Part shown: piece after piece, positions 8,280 through 14,430 of the stretch | Layout of the letters: each line of letters begins with the position of its first letter | How positions within the stretch are numbered: position 1 is the first letter of the stretch | From: a virus | IMG/VR virus record: IMGVR_UViG_3300036770_001242 | Location: 1 to 33,755 of that record | Strand: one strand, 5' to 3' | DNA: 33,755 bases | Made by a program: the position numbers and the translations under genes | Notes under the pieces: generated by a model | Databases searched by the model: none | Seen by the model: only the letters and a program-made list of their open reading frames with translations | Told to the model about the DNA's origin: nothing

Positions 8280-8340
8280 ATATAATAATATATAGGGGCG
8301 AAGCCCCTTATAGATATATAATATAATATATTATATATAC
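8268..8340. repeat. AT-rich palindromic block with GC hairpin
   Basis: Runs of TATATAATATA on both sides flank the GC hairpin GGGGCGAAGCCCC (8295-8307). The AT arms are themselves roughly inverted copies of each other, so the block can fold as a long cruciform. A similar AT-rich array with a GC hairpin occurs at 19423-19510, the other transcription boundary. It could be a replication origin, a protein-binding region or an extended leader RNA structure; the sequence does not decide. Confidence 0.5.
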
Positions 8341-8350
8341 AACTTAATAT

Positions 8351-8417
8351 TCCTAGCCTGAGCGTTGAGTACTCTCCTGTCCTCCGTTTCAGGCTAGGAT
8401 ACCTTTACGACAGGAGA
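8351..8417 (+). promoter_or_regulatory. Leader hairpin with loop complementary to the downstream ribosome binding site
   Basis: TCCTAGCCTGA (8351-8361) and TCAGGCTAGGA (8389-8399) form a perfect 11-bp stem. The 27-base loop contains TCTCCTGTC (8373-8381), an exact 9-base complement of GACAGGAGA (8409-8417), which is the ribosome binding site of the first early gene (ATG at 8422). The mRNA can therefore form a pseudoknot that hides its own Shine-Dalgarno. Because GACAGGAG precedes nine other early genes, the loop could also pair in trans. The pairing is read directly; regulation is inferred. Confidence 0.65.
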
Positions 8418-8421
8418 TAAA

Positions 8422-8610
8422 ATGATTCAATTACAGGGGTATGAACTACCTCCACACATTTCGTACTCAGCCTTTACTACCTACCTGACCTGTGGTTATC
8501 AGTATTACCTAGGTCGACTACTTCAGATGCCTGAGGAACCTAGCATCTGGTCTGCTGGTGGCAGGGCATTTCACGCAGCGACAGAACAGTGGGACTTAGC
8601 AAATGACTAA
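8422..8610 (+). CDS. Cas4/RecB-like nuclease, N-terminal part (split gene)
   Basis: 62 residues carrying the first half of a Cas4/RecB-type PD-(D/E)XK nuclease: ISYSAFTTYLTCGYQYYLGR with Cys24, then GGRAFHAATEQWD with the family's conserved His. It stops at TAA and the family text continues at once in the next gene, in the +1 frame. Its Cys24 corresponds to the first iron-sulfur ligand of this family, while the other three cysteines are in the next protein. The ATG sits six bases after GACAGGAGA, the shared early ribosome site. A functional two-chain enzyme, frameshift fusion, or a broken gene are all possible. Confidence 0.75.
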   Translation: MIQLQGYELPPHISYSAFTTYLTCGYQYYLGRLLQMPEEPSIWSAGGRAFHAATEQWDLAND

Positions 8611-9205
8611 CGAATTATGGGCTAAAGCCTGGGCACAAGAGACAAAAGATTTAGACCTGAGTACAGCCCGCGTTGCGGGCAGAGCAACAAAGGCTAACCC
8701 GAATAAAGAAGATGCTAACTGGTGGAACGAACAAGGACCACTATGGGTGGAGCAATACATCCAATGGCGCAAGGGTAATCCTAACTGGAAGATTTGGAAG
8801 ACACCTCAGGGTGCCAAGGCAATCGAACTAGAACTCAATCCCAAAATCGCAGACGTGCCTGTGAAGATGGTGATTGACCGTGTCTTTGAGGTTGATGGCG
8901 AACTCGTCATTGTTGACCTTAAGACATCATCGCGCAGACCTACATCTGACCTACAACTTGGCTTCTACAAAGTCGGGCTTGAGCAGATGCTTGGTGTCAA
9001 AGTCAATCTAGGAAACTACTGGATGTCCCGCGATGCGGGGACAGGAGAGATGATTGACCTATCGAGATATACCTTGGATATGCTTGAATATCTTGTGTCG
9101 GGCTTTGATAAGGCACGGCAGGCTGGTATATTTCTCCCCAACCTATCCAGTTGCAGTTACTGTGGACTCACAGAACACTGCACATTTACGAAAGAGAAGC
9201 AATGA
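8603..9205 (+). CDS. Cas4/RecB-like nuclease, C-terminal catalytic part (split gene)
   Basis: 200 residues with the catalytic half: Asp92 (VIDRVFEVDGE), Asp105 and Lys107 in VIVDLKTS, and the QxxxY helix (Gln118-Tyr122), which together match PD-(D/E)XK nucleases of the RecB/Cas4/AddB group. The end SSCSYCGLTEHC has Cys184, Cys187 and Cys193, three of four iron-sulfur ligands; the fourth lies in the preceding protein. Start ATG overlaps the upstream stop within ATGACTAA, with no strong ribosome site, so translation is probably coupled or frameshifted. Role: 5'-3' or end-processing exonuclease in recombination or replication. Contains the CTTAAGACA site at 8918. Confidence 0.8.
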   Translation: MTNELWAKAWAQETKDLDLSTARVAGRATKANPNKEDANWWNEQGPLWVEQYIQWRKGNPNWKIWKTPQGAKAIELELNPKIADVPVKMVIDRVFEVDGELVIVDLKTSSRRPTSDLQLGFYKVGLEQMLGVKVNLGNYWMSRDAGTGEMIDLSRYTLDMLEYLVSGFDKARQAGIFLPNLSSCSYCGLTEHCTFTKEKQ

Positions 9206-9576
9206 ATAACGACGAATGGAAACTGCAAGTTTCCTACAAAACTCCTAGCGGAGATATGATAAACATTCGGGCTAATACTGCTGACGAACTCAGCGTATTG
9301 CTTGAAGGCATTGGCGATTACTCGACACAGATTGTGGCAGTCCAGAAACTATTGACTGGAGCGTACAACGTAGCCCCTTTATCCACGCCGAGTTCCACGC
9401 CAAGCATAAAGCCACCAGTATCATCGGTTCCAGACCAGGCAAAAGCAGCATCCCCTACCTGTATTCACGGACCGCGAGTATTCCGAAGTGGCATAAGTAA
9501 AAAGACAGGACAACCATACGCGTTCTGGTCTTGCCCTCAACCACAGGGTGCGGACCAGTGCAAACCAGTTAACTAA
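9202..9576 (+). CDS. Hypothetical early protein with C-terminal Cys motif (124 aa)
   Basis: Starts at ATG 9202, overlapping the nuclease stop as ATGA; an alternative in-frame start at 9151 lies deep in the nuclease gene and has no support. Residues 1-55 look like a small alpha/beta domain (WKLQVSYKTPSGDMINIRAN). A Pro/Ser-rich linker covers about 57-84. The C-terminus reads CIHGPRVFRSG...GQPYAFWSCPQ...DQC, a Cys/His pattern similar to topoisomerase-type zinc ribbons. Such a layout suggests a nucleic-acid binding helper for the neighbouring nuclease and ATPase, but no family is firmly recognised. Confidence 0.7.
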   Translation: MNNDEWKLQVSYKTPSGDMINIRANTADELSVLLEGIGDYSTQIVAVQKLLTGAYNVAPLSTPSSTPSIKPPVSSVPDQAKAASPTCIHGPRVFRSGISKKTGQPYAFWSCPQPQGADQCKPVN

Positions 9577-9598
9577 CTACTTACTGGGGACATCACGG

Positions 9599-9631
9599 AA
9601 CCACCTGCCGACGGGGAAGCGGTGGGTGGTT
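9599..9631 (+). promoter_or_regulatory. Intergenic stem-loop before the ATPase gene
   Basis: AACCACC (9599-9605) pairs with GGTGGTT (9625-9631), with an inner CCG/CGG pair. No T-run follows, so it is unlikely to be a strong terminator. It lies five bases before the CTTAAGACAGGAG element and may shield the 5' end or modulate translation of the ATPase gene. Confidence 0.5.
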
Positions 9632-9635
9632 TCAA

Positions 9636-9648
9636 CTTAAGACAGGAG
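9636..9648 (+). promoter_or_regulatory. CTTAAGACAGGAG element: repeated motif fused to ribosome binding site
   Basis: This is the full composite of the two signals repeated in the early regions: the palindrome-based CTTAAGACA and the extended Shine-Dalgarno GACAGGAG, overlapping in GACA. It ends four bases before the ATPase ATG. The same 13-mer occurs on the minus strand before the genes at 16982 and 17929. Confidence 0.7.
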
Positions 9649-9652
9649 TAAA

Positions 9653-10435
9653 ATGAAAACATTAGCAAGAAGCATCGGCAGAGCCGACATCGGTGGTGAA
9701 CCATTGCCACATATCTTCAAATCCTTTGAAGGCAACAAGATTATATTTCGTAGGGCAGAAGTATCTATGCTTGCGGGAACTCCAGGTGTAGGTAAGTCAA
9801 CGTTAGCCCTAGCATTGGCACTTAAGATGAGAGTGCCTACGCTTTACATCTCAGCAGATACCAACGCACACACTATGGCTATGCGCCTAGCGTCAATGAT
9901 TAGCGGTAAGAATCAGACTGATGTTGAGCATCTGCTACAGAATGATTTAGGTTGGACTAAAGCAACACTTGCCCGAGGCAGTCACATCGTCTGGTCATTT
10001 GAGTCTAGTCCTAGCCTTCAAGATATTGACGAGGAAGTGCAAGCCTTCGAAGAACTATGGGGTTGCCCTCCTGTTGCTATCTTTGTTGATAACCTTATGG
10101 ACATAGCAACTGATGGGGGCGAAGAGTTCGCCTCGATGAGGGCGATTATGAAGGAGTTGAAGTTCCTTGCTAGAGCGACTAATACTGCGATTATCGTATT
10201 ACATCATACATCGGAGGCTGTGGAAGGCAAACCTTGCCAGCCGAGGTCGGCACTCCAAGGAAAGGTGGCTCAACTCCCAGCGCTTATCTGCACTCTCGGA
10301 GTTGTCGGAACTGCTATGGCAGTTGCACCAGTCAAAAATAGGTATGGTCGAGCGGATGCTAACGCGAATCTTACGGCGTGGCTAGCGTTCAACCCTGAGT
10401 TTATGTACATAGAAGACATCCCCGAGTCAGCATAG
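9653..10435 (+). CDS. AAA+/RecA-fold ATPase, DnaB- or RepA-like replicative helicase or loader
   Basis: 260 residues. Walker A GTPGVGKST is at residues 42-50; Walker B is the hydrophobic strand VAIFVDNLMD (141-150, Asp146). A RecA-type sensor strand TAIIVLHHTSE and a C-terminal VAPVKNRYGRAD (basic finger) follow, an order seen in RepA/DnaB-type hexameric helicases and AAA_25 proteins. It lacks the DnaB N-terminal domain, so it may be a minimal helicase or a recombinase-like loader. Split primase genes follow within 600 bases, which supports a replisome role. The upstream CTTAAGACAGGAG provides its ribosome site. Confidence 0.8.
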   Translation: MKTLARSIGRADIGGEPLPHIFKSFEGNKIIFRRAEVSMLAGTPGVGKSTLALALALKMRVPTLYISADTNAHTMAMRLASMISGKNQTDVEHLLQNDLGWTKATLARGSHIVWSFESSPSLQDIDEEVQAFEELWGCPPVAIFVDNLMDIATDGGEEFASMRAIMKELKFLARATNTAIIVLHHTSEAVEGKPCQPRSALQGKVAQLPALICTLGVVGTAMAVAPVKNRYGRADANANLTAWLAFNPEFMYIEDIPESA

Positions 10436-10443
10436 GAAGAACA

Positions 10444-10632
10444 ATGGACGACGATTACTTAGAGATACACGCAAAAGAAATAGCGTATGCAGAAGTAAAG
10501 AACCAAGTTGCAAAGTTCATAAAGAAGATTGATGAGGCTAAGGTTCCTATCAAGGATGAGTACACACAAGGTGTGCACGATGGTCTTGATTGGGCAATCA
10601 GAATCTTGATGAAAGATAAGAGCGCTTCATAA
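10444..10632 (+). CDS. Small acidic early protein (62 aa)
   Basis: 62 residues, helical, rich in Lys, Asp and Glu (MDDDYLEIHAKEIAYAEVKNQ, FIKKIDEAKVPIKDEY) with a short aromatic end HDGLDWAIRILMKDK. GGAAGAACA precedes its ATG. It lies eight bases after the ATPase gene and overlaps the following nuclease start as TAATG, so it belongs to the replication operon. No family recognised; a protein-protein adaptor is a plausible guess only. Confidence 0.65.
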   Translation: MDDDYLEIHAKEIAYAEVKNQVAKFIKKIDEAKVPIKDEYTQGVHDGLDWAIRILMKDKSAS

Positions 10633-10982
10633 TGGCTAACCCCAACGGGCGCAAGGGCGCACAGTTTGAGACCGATGTTATGAAATGGCTGAGGTCTAAA
10701 GGTGTGACAGCCGAGCGCTTAACCAAAGCGGGAGCCAAAGATGAAGGCGACCTCGTGACCATAATCGCAGGTCAGACCTACATTTTAGAACTTAAGAATA
10801 GAAAGAAATTAGACCTTCCTGAGTTTTGGGAAGAGGCACAGGTGGAGGCGGACAACTATGCTAAGGCGCGTGGTATGTCCTATACTCCGCCATCATTCGT
10901 AATAGTCAAGCGTAGAAATCACGGAGTTGATAGAGCGTGGGTTATTCAGGACTTAAGACAATGGCTCGAAGAGAGGCAGTAG
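10632..10982 (+). CDS. PD-(D/E)XK nuclease, Holliday-junction-resolvase-like
   Basis: 116 residues. Glu13 in GAQFETDVMKWLRSKG, Asp40 in KDEGDLV, and Glu53 and Lys55 in YILELKNRKK make the E...GD...ExK pattern of archaeal Hjc-like and VRR-type nucleases, with the usual small size. The basic N-terminus (NPNGRKGA) fits DNA contact. It is the likely junction or replication-intermediate resolvase of the phage. It overlaps the primase zinc-finger gene by 22 bases; the shared stretch includes the CTTAAGACAATGG site at 10952, which encodes DLRQW here and leads straight into the next ATG. Confidence 0.75.
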   Translation: MANPNGRKGAQFETDVMKWLRSKGVTAERLTKAGAKDEGDLVTIIAGQTYILELKNRKKLDLPEFWEEAQVEADNYAKARGMSYTPPSFVIVKRRNHGVDRAWVIQDLRQWLEERQ

Positions 10983-11347
10983 GTGGAGACTTACCAAGTA
11001 TCGGAGACATTCTCCGTCACTACGGTGCGAACATACGAAGCACTCACGGGCAGGTTAATCTCCGATGTCCGTTCCATTCGGACACTCATCAGAGTGGAAC
11101 AGCCAACCTCGACAAGAACATCTTTATCTGTTTCGCCTGCGGAGTTCAGGGAAACAGTTTACAAATCATAGCCAGACAGGAGAACGTAAAGATAAATGAA
11201 GCAAAGCGCATTGCAGAAAGAATTACTGGGGAAAGCAACGGAGAAGTACGCGGGAAGTATTCATCTGGCGGAAGATTACCTCAAGCAAAGAGGAATTCCT
11301 CTGGAGGTAGCACGTCTGGCGCGATTAGGCGTAGTCGAGGTACCTGA
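10961..11347 (+). CDS. DNA primase, CHC2 zinc-finger protein (split primase, N-part)
   Basis: 128 residues from ATG 10961, the start that gives a proper CHC2 domain; the upstream in-frame alternative at 10937 is weaker. Cys36, His39, Cys57 and Cys60 (RCPFH...FICFACG) match the DnaG-type zinc finger that reads template initiation sites, with the GNSLQIIARQE helix after it. After about residue 78 the text becomes Ser/Gly/Arg-rich and looks like the out-of-frame reading of the next gene, which overlaps by 152 bases. The polymerase half is that next gene. Together they would supply primer synthesis for the ATPase/helicase. Confidence 0.8.
   Translation: MARREAVGGDLPSIGDILRHYGANIRSTHGQVNLRCPFHSDTHQSGTANLDKNIFICFACGVQGNSLQIIARQENVKINEAKRIAERITGESNGEVRGKYSSGGRLPQAKRNSSGGSTSGAIRRSRGT
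11175..11182 (+). promoter_or_regulatory. GACAGGAG ribosome binding site inside the zinc-finger gene
   Basis: The shared early ribosome binding sequence lies within the CHC2 coding region, 13 bases before ATG 11196 of the TOPRIM gene. It argues that the polymerase half of the primase is translated from its own start rather than only by frameshift. Its spacing is longer than at most other copies. Confidence 0.6.
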
Positions 11348-11816
11348 GATTGGGCACGAACAGTATCAAGGAAGGTTGAGTATCCCTTATGTTACCAAGA
11401 CGGGCGTGGTTGATATTAGATTTCGTTCTCTCAATCCCGCAGTTGAGCCGAAGTATATGGGGCTCACTGGGGCTGAGACTAAAATGTATAATGTCCTTGA
11501 CGTTGAGCGTGCTGGTGATTTTATTGGTGTTTGTGAAGGTGAACTGGATACTCTTACTGTCTCTGCTTGTGTTGGGATTCCTTGCGTTGGCGTACCTGGA
11601 GCGAACTCGTGGAAGAAACATTATACGAGACTCCTCGCAGATTTCGAAAGAGTCTATGTATTTGCAGACGGAGACCAACCAGGACGAGAGTTCGCTGCTA
11701 GCCTCGCTAGAGAACTACCGTGTACTATCGTCCAATTCCCCGACGGAGAAGATGTTAACTCGTATTATATTGGAAACGGGTCAGAAGCAATCCTCGAAAA
11801 AGCAGGATTCAGATAA
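11196..11816 (+). CDS. DNA primase, TOPRIM catalytic protein (split primase, C-part)
   Basis: 206 residues. The N-terminal AEDYLKQRGIPLEVARLARLGVV is the helical lead-in of phage primases. GRLSIPYVT...VDIRFRS follows, then the TOPRIM site: Glu114 in GVCEGELD and the DxD pair Asp158/Asp160 in VYVFADGDQPG. These bind the metal ions for primer synthesis. No helicase domain follows, so helicase work must come from the ATPase at 9653 or the host. It is in the +1 frame relative to the zinc-finger gene, overlaps it by 152 bases, and has its own GACAGGAG site. Confidence 0.85.
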   Translation: MKQSALQKELLGKATEKYAGSIHLAEDYLKQRGIPLEVARLARLGVVEVPEIGHEQYQGRLSIPYVTKTGVVDIRFRSLNPAVEPKYMGLTGAETKMYNVLDVERAGDFIGVCEGELDTLTVSACVGIPCVGVPGANSWKKHYTRLLADFERVYVFADGDQPGREFAASLARELPCTIVQFPDGEDVNSYYIGNGSEAILEKAGFR

Positions 11817-12181
11817 TGGATAGCCCACTAGATAATTACTGTGATGGTTGCGGTGAATCCTTTGACAATGCGTTTGAATATGTCGACCATTTTATTGAGG
11901 ATGATGACGAGGAGTTCGACCCATACATTGCGTTGCCCAATGGGGTGAAGTTAATGATTGGTTCGCTACTTAGATTTATGTACGAAAGAGCAGACAAGCC
12001 AGAGGAAATCAGACAAATATCACAATCCACATATGTTACACTATTCGCTGCTGAGACAGAATTCCCTGGTCTCGAAGAGATGATTGAGGACGTAGTAGTG
12101 GAGAACGAAATGTTAAGGTTCGATGATTCCTTAAGACATCTATTAGAAGAGGGACCTGATGACAACGAGAGTAGAGCGTGA
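11816..12181 (+). CDS. Acidic hypothetical protein with N-terminal zinc-knuckle motif (121 aa)
   Basis: 121 residues, strongly acidic. Residues 8-31 read YCDGCGESFDNAFEYVDHFIEDDD, a Cys-x2-Cys...His arrangement like half of a C2H2 finger. The rest is helical (GSLLRFMYERADKPEEIRQI) with a very acidic tail. It may be a DNA-mimic or partner-binding protein. It overlaps the primase stop as TAATG and so belongs to the same transcript. The CTTAAGACA site at 12130 lies inside. No family recognised. Confidence 0.65.
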   Translation: MDSPLDNYCDGCGESFDNAFEYVDHFIEDDDEEFDPYIALPNGVKLMIGSLLRFMYERADKPEEIRQISQSTYVTLFAAETEFPGLEEMIEDVVVENEMLRFDDSLRHLLEEGPDDNESRA

Positions 12182-12187
12182 AGAGAT

Positions 12188-12559
12188 ATGGCAGATTACA
12201 ACCCATCTAGAAAATTTGGGCTACAAGATTACGTCACTGAAGTCTCAGGACGGGATGCTTACGGTCACCCTATCAATCCCTCTTCTTTCCTCAAGAACGT
12301 AGAGGATACCTTCAATGAACTCCAAGAGTTACTCGTCAAAAAAAATCTTGATTACGGTCCGAAGAATATTTCAGAATCACCAGGTGGACCTATCAATGGA
12401 TTGCGAGTACGTATGCACGACAAATTGGCAAGGATTAACAACCTCGTCGACAAAGGTGTGTCCAACCCACAATACGAATCACTCGAAGACTCCTTCAAAG
12501 ATATGGCGAACTACGCAATCATAGGTCTTTTAGTCTTAAGAGATAAGTGGGACAGATGA
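12188..12559 (+). CDS. Nucleotide modification-associated domain 1 protein (DUF1599-like)
   Basis: 123 residues. LLVKKNLDYGPKNISESPGG (50s-60s), GLRVRMHDKLARINNL and the later ESLEDSFKDMANYAIIGLLVL match the conserved blocks of nucleotide modification-associated domain 1, a helical MazG/dUTPase-related fold with Asp/Glu metal ligands. Members are found in phages that make or handle unusual nucleotides. No base-modifying synthase is seen in this window, so the substrate is open. GAAGAGAT precedes the ATG; the stop is shared with the next gene as ATGA. Confidence 0.7.
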   Translation: MADYNPSRKFGLQDYVTEVSGRDAYGHPINPSSFLKNVEDTFNELQELLVKKNLDYGPKNISESPGGPINGLRVRMHDKLARINNLVDKGVSNPQYESLEDSFKDMANYAIIGLLVLRDKWDR

Positions 12560-13062
12560 TAATTGAACTTAGCAAGGATGAGGTAAGAGTCTGTGCCAAC
12601 CTCGCAGTTGAGCGCTGGCTGACTAAGTTTGGTTCAGTTGATAGACCGAACTATGCTGACGGCAAAAAGGCTGGCAGACTAGAGCCTGAGATTAACGCAA
12701 ACATCAGAGCCAATGTAGCAGAGTGGGCAGTTGCCAGAGCATACAACCTTCAGTGGTCTGTGCCCTGGTATCCGAATGAGTTCCACTTAAGACGTAAAGA
12801 TATTCCTGATGTAGGTAATAACCTGGAGGTCAGGACTGTGCGCACACTAGATTCCATTCCATTCTGGAAGAAGGATGCTGGCAAGACTATCGTTGGAGTA
12901 AAGGTTCTTGATGAAGAATACTACTCAGAGGTAGAAATCTATGGTTCATTTGTAGCAGATTACTATATGAACGATACATACTATCGGGCGGACATTAGCG
13001 GATGGCGTGTCCCAATACAAGAGATAAGAGAACAATTCAATGAACGAACAACAACTCTTTGA
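12556..13062 (+). CDS. Hypothetical early protein, possible PD-(D/E)XK-like fold (168 aa)
   Basis: Start set at ATG 12556, overlapping the previous stop as ATGA; a GTG at 12547 adds three residues but lacks support. After an N-terminal helix, EINANIRANVAEWAVARAYN places a Glu in a helix, and DIPDVGNNLEVRTVRT follows with a PD...ExR arrangement, then beta strands (TIVGVKVLDEEYYSEVEIYGS). This is reminiscent of restriction-endonuclease-like proteins, with Arg in place of the usual Lys. Nuclease activity is therefore uncertain. It sits between a nucleotide-modification protein and a clearer nuclease, overlapping the latter by 23 bases. Confidence 0.6.
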   Translation: MIIELSKDEVRVCANLAVERWLTKFGSVDRPNYADGKKAGRLEPEINANIRANVAEWAVARAYNLQWSVPWYPNEFHLRRKDIPDVGNNLEVRTVRTLDSIPFWKKDAGKTIVGVKVLDEEYYSEVEIYGSFVADYYMNDTYYRADISGWRVPIQEIREQFNERTTTL

Positions 13063-13438
13063 TTGGCTAAAGACCAATCATTTCCCCGACCTTAATAAGT
13101 CAGAGTCTGAGTTCGACGGCTTCGATTGCCAGTCAGACGAGAAGAAACTATTCATAGAACTTAAGTCACGAAAGACTCACTATGATGAGTTGATAATCGA
13201 GAAGTATAAATATGATTTTCTTGTGACCGAAGCGGGTAAGTTATCTTATGCGCCTTGCTACATAAACTACACCCCACAAGGGGTATATTTTTTTGACCTT
13301 GAGAAATTACTTAAGACTGAATATGATTTCAAGTGGCAGGACAAGTGGCTACCAATCACTACTGAGTTTGCTAATAACAATAATAGGATTAAGAAGGTTG
13401 GAATGTTGCACACTGATTGGGCGGTGAAGTTAGTATGA
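13040..13438 (+). CDS. Restriction-endonuclease-like (PD-(D/E)XK) protein (132 aa)
   Basis: 132 residues. FDGFDC (Asp26, Asp29) followed by KKLFIELKSRKTHYDEL (Glu40, Lys42) and the helix IIEKYKYDFLV form the D...ExK core of the PD-(D/E)XK fold. The rest is alternating strand/helix with many aromatics. It is a candidate DNA endonuclease, perhaps for host DNA degradation or branch processing. It overlaps the gene before it by 23 bases and the sigma-like gene after it by the 4-base ATGA, so translation is coupled. Two CTTAAG sites (13160, 13310) lie inside. Confidence 0.65.
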   Translation: MNEQQLFDWLKTNHFPDLNKSESEFDGFDCQSDEKKLFIELKSRKTHYDELIIEKYKYDFLVTEAGKLSYAPCYINYTPQGVYFFDLEKLLKTEYDFKWQDKWLPITTEFANNNNRIKKVGMLHTDWAVKLV

Positions 13439-14091
13439 TGAGCGCGAACTGGGATGACATTCAGAAGTGGGATTACGTTGTTGATAGCGTAGCCTTAGAA
13501 TACTCCCGCAAGTTTGATATGGTAGAGATTTCAGACTTAAGACAAGTGCTGTGGATGTGGTTCTCTGAGCACCCTAACAAACTAAAAGAGTGGGAAGCAA
13601 AGGGTGAGAAGGATGCGAAGAATCTAATCTATCGTAGCCTTAGAAACCAGGCTCTTGATTACTGTCAGAAGTGGAAGGCTAAGACTATTGGCTATGATGT
13701 ATCTGACCTGTATTACTACGCACCTGAAATGGTCGAAGCCCTGTTGCCCTCTGTCTTAAGAAGTGAATACAACACAGCACATAAGTTAAACCTGGGTAGG
13801 GTTGGTCGCCCATCGGCTCCTGCTGAAGGTGGCAACCTCGTTGCTATGATGATTGAGGTTGACTATGCCTACTGGAAACTAGGCAAGGAAGATAGGAAGA
13901 TTCTCTTTATGCGTCACGCAGAGTCTATGGACTTCAAAGAGATGGCTAACTTCTTAAGTCTTGGAACCGAAGACGCTGCTCGTATGAGACACAAGCGCAG
14001 TATCAATCGGTTGATTAGAAAACTCGGTGGCTTCAAGCCATTCCCCGATTATGATTCAGAAGAATCTAAAGAGGAAGAGCAAGAAGACTAG
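13435..14091 (+). CDS. Sigma-factor-like transcription regulator
   Basis: 218 residues from ATG 13435 (ATGA overlap); a TTG 18 bases upstream is less likely. The part around residues 60-85 (DAKNLIYRSLRNQALDYCQKWKAK) resembles the core-binding region 2 of ECF-type sigma factors. Residues ~150-198 (GKEDRKILFMRHAESMDFKEM...RHKRSINRLIRKLGG) form a region-4-like helix-turn-helix. The tail is acidic. It is the last rightward early gene, a usual place for a regulator that switches on later genes. Its promoter target is unknown. Three CTTAAG sites lie inside. Both its stop and that of the convergent gene sit in the palindrome CTAG. Confidence 0.65.
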   Translation: MMSANWDDIQKWDYVVDSVALEYSRKFDMVEISDLRQVLWMWFSEHPNKLKEWEAKGEKDAKNLIYRSLRNQALDYCQKWKAKTIGYDVSDLYYYAPEMVEALLPSVLRSEYNTAHKLNLGRVGRPSAPAEGGNLVAMMIEVDYAYWKLGKEDRKILFMRHAESMDFKEMANFLSLGTEDAARMRHKRSINRLIRKLGGFKPFPDYDSEESKEEEQED

Positions 14092-14258
14092 CGGTTATCT
14101 GTCTTGTAGAAACCTGAGCCTTTGAATTGGATGCTTGGTGCTGACCATTCGCGCTTCATATTCCTGCCACATTGGACGCACTCTGGACCACACTCGTAGT
14201 GCTCCGTCGTTTCTACATAAGACTTACATTCATCACATCTGTATTCGTATCTTGGCAT
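14088..14258 (-). CDS. FmdB-type zinc ribbon miniprotein (56 aa)
   Basis: 56 residues beginning MPRYEYRCDECKSYVETTEH, the hallmark start of FmdB-family zinc ribbons, with Cys8-Cys11 and Cys27-Cys30 as metal ligands, and ending SAPSIQFKGSGFYKTDNR, which also matches the family's common FKGxGFY ending. Family members are small regulators or nucleic-acid binders of unclear role. It is the last gene of the leftward operon. Its TAG lies in the CTAG that also contains the sigma-like gene's TAG, so the two convergent transcripts meet exactly at their stops with no room for a terminator. Confidence 0.8.
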   Translation of the reverse strand: MPRYEYRCDECKSYVETTEHYECGPECVQCGRNMKREWSAPSIQFKGSGFYKTDNR

Positions 14259-14262
14259 TGTC

Positions 14263-14430
14263 CTAGTCTATCTCGGTAGGAGCGGTGGCGATAGCCCCGC
14301 ATTGTTTGCATTCTTGTCTTAAGTCATACCATCCTACGGCACGAGACTCCTCGTCCCACATTACGGTTATGTTCCACATCTTTGAGCCACATACGCAGAC
14401 CATAGTTGGCTCACCAGTTAAGTCAATCAT
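14263..14430 (-). CDS. Zinc ribbon miniprotein (55 aa)
   Basis: 55 residues with two Cys pairs, Cys12-x-Cys14 (VCVCGSKMWNITVMWDEESR) and Cys41-x2-Cys44 (LRQECKQCGAIATAPTEID). The pattern of a short treble or ribbon with central beta strands suggests zinc binding and perhaps nucleic-acid contact. Its ATG shares one base with the stop of the transglycosylase gene (TGATG). The GACTTAAGACA motif at 14318 is within the gene and encodes the same DLRQ tetrapeptide seen in the unrelated resolvase and sigma-like proteins. Confidence 0.75.
   Translation of the reverse strand: MIDLTGEPTMVCVCGSKMWNITVMWDEESRAVGWYDLRQECKQCGAIATAPTEID

Noticed and set aside
9151-9201. Upstream start for the 124-residue protein
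   Set aside because: It would lie deep in the nuclease gene over its cysteine motif; the ATGA overlap at 9202 fits the operon style.
12156-12164. CTGATGA on the plus strand as a hammerhead core
   Set aside because: It lies within coding sequence and no GAAA-stem III-GTC partner surrounds it. The same holds for copies near 3184, 14570 and 24449.
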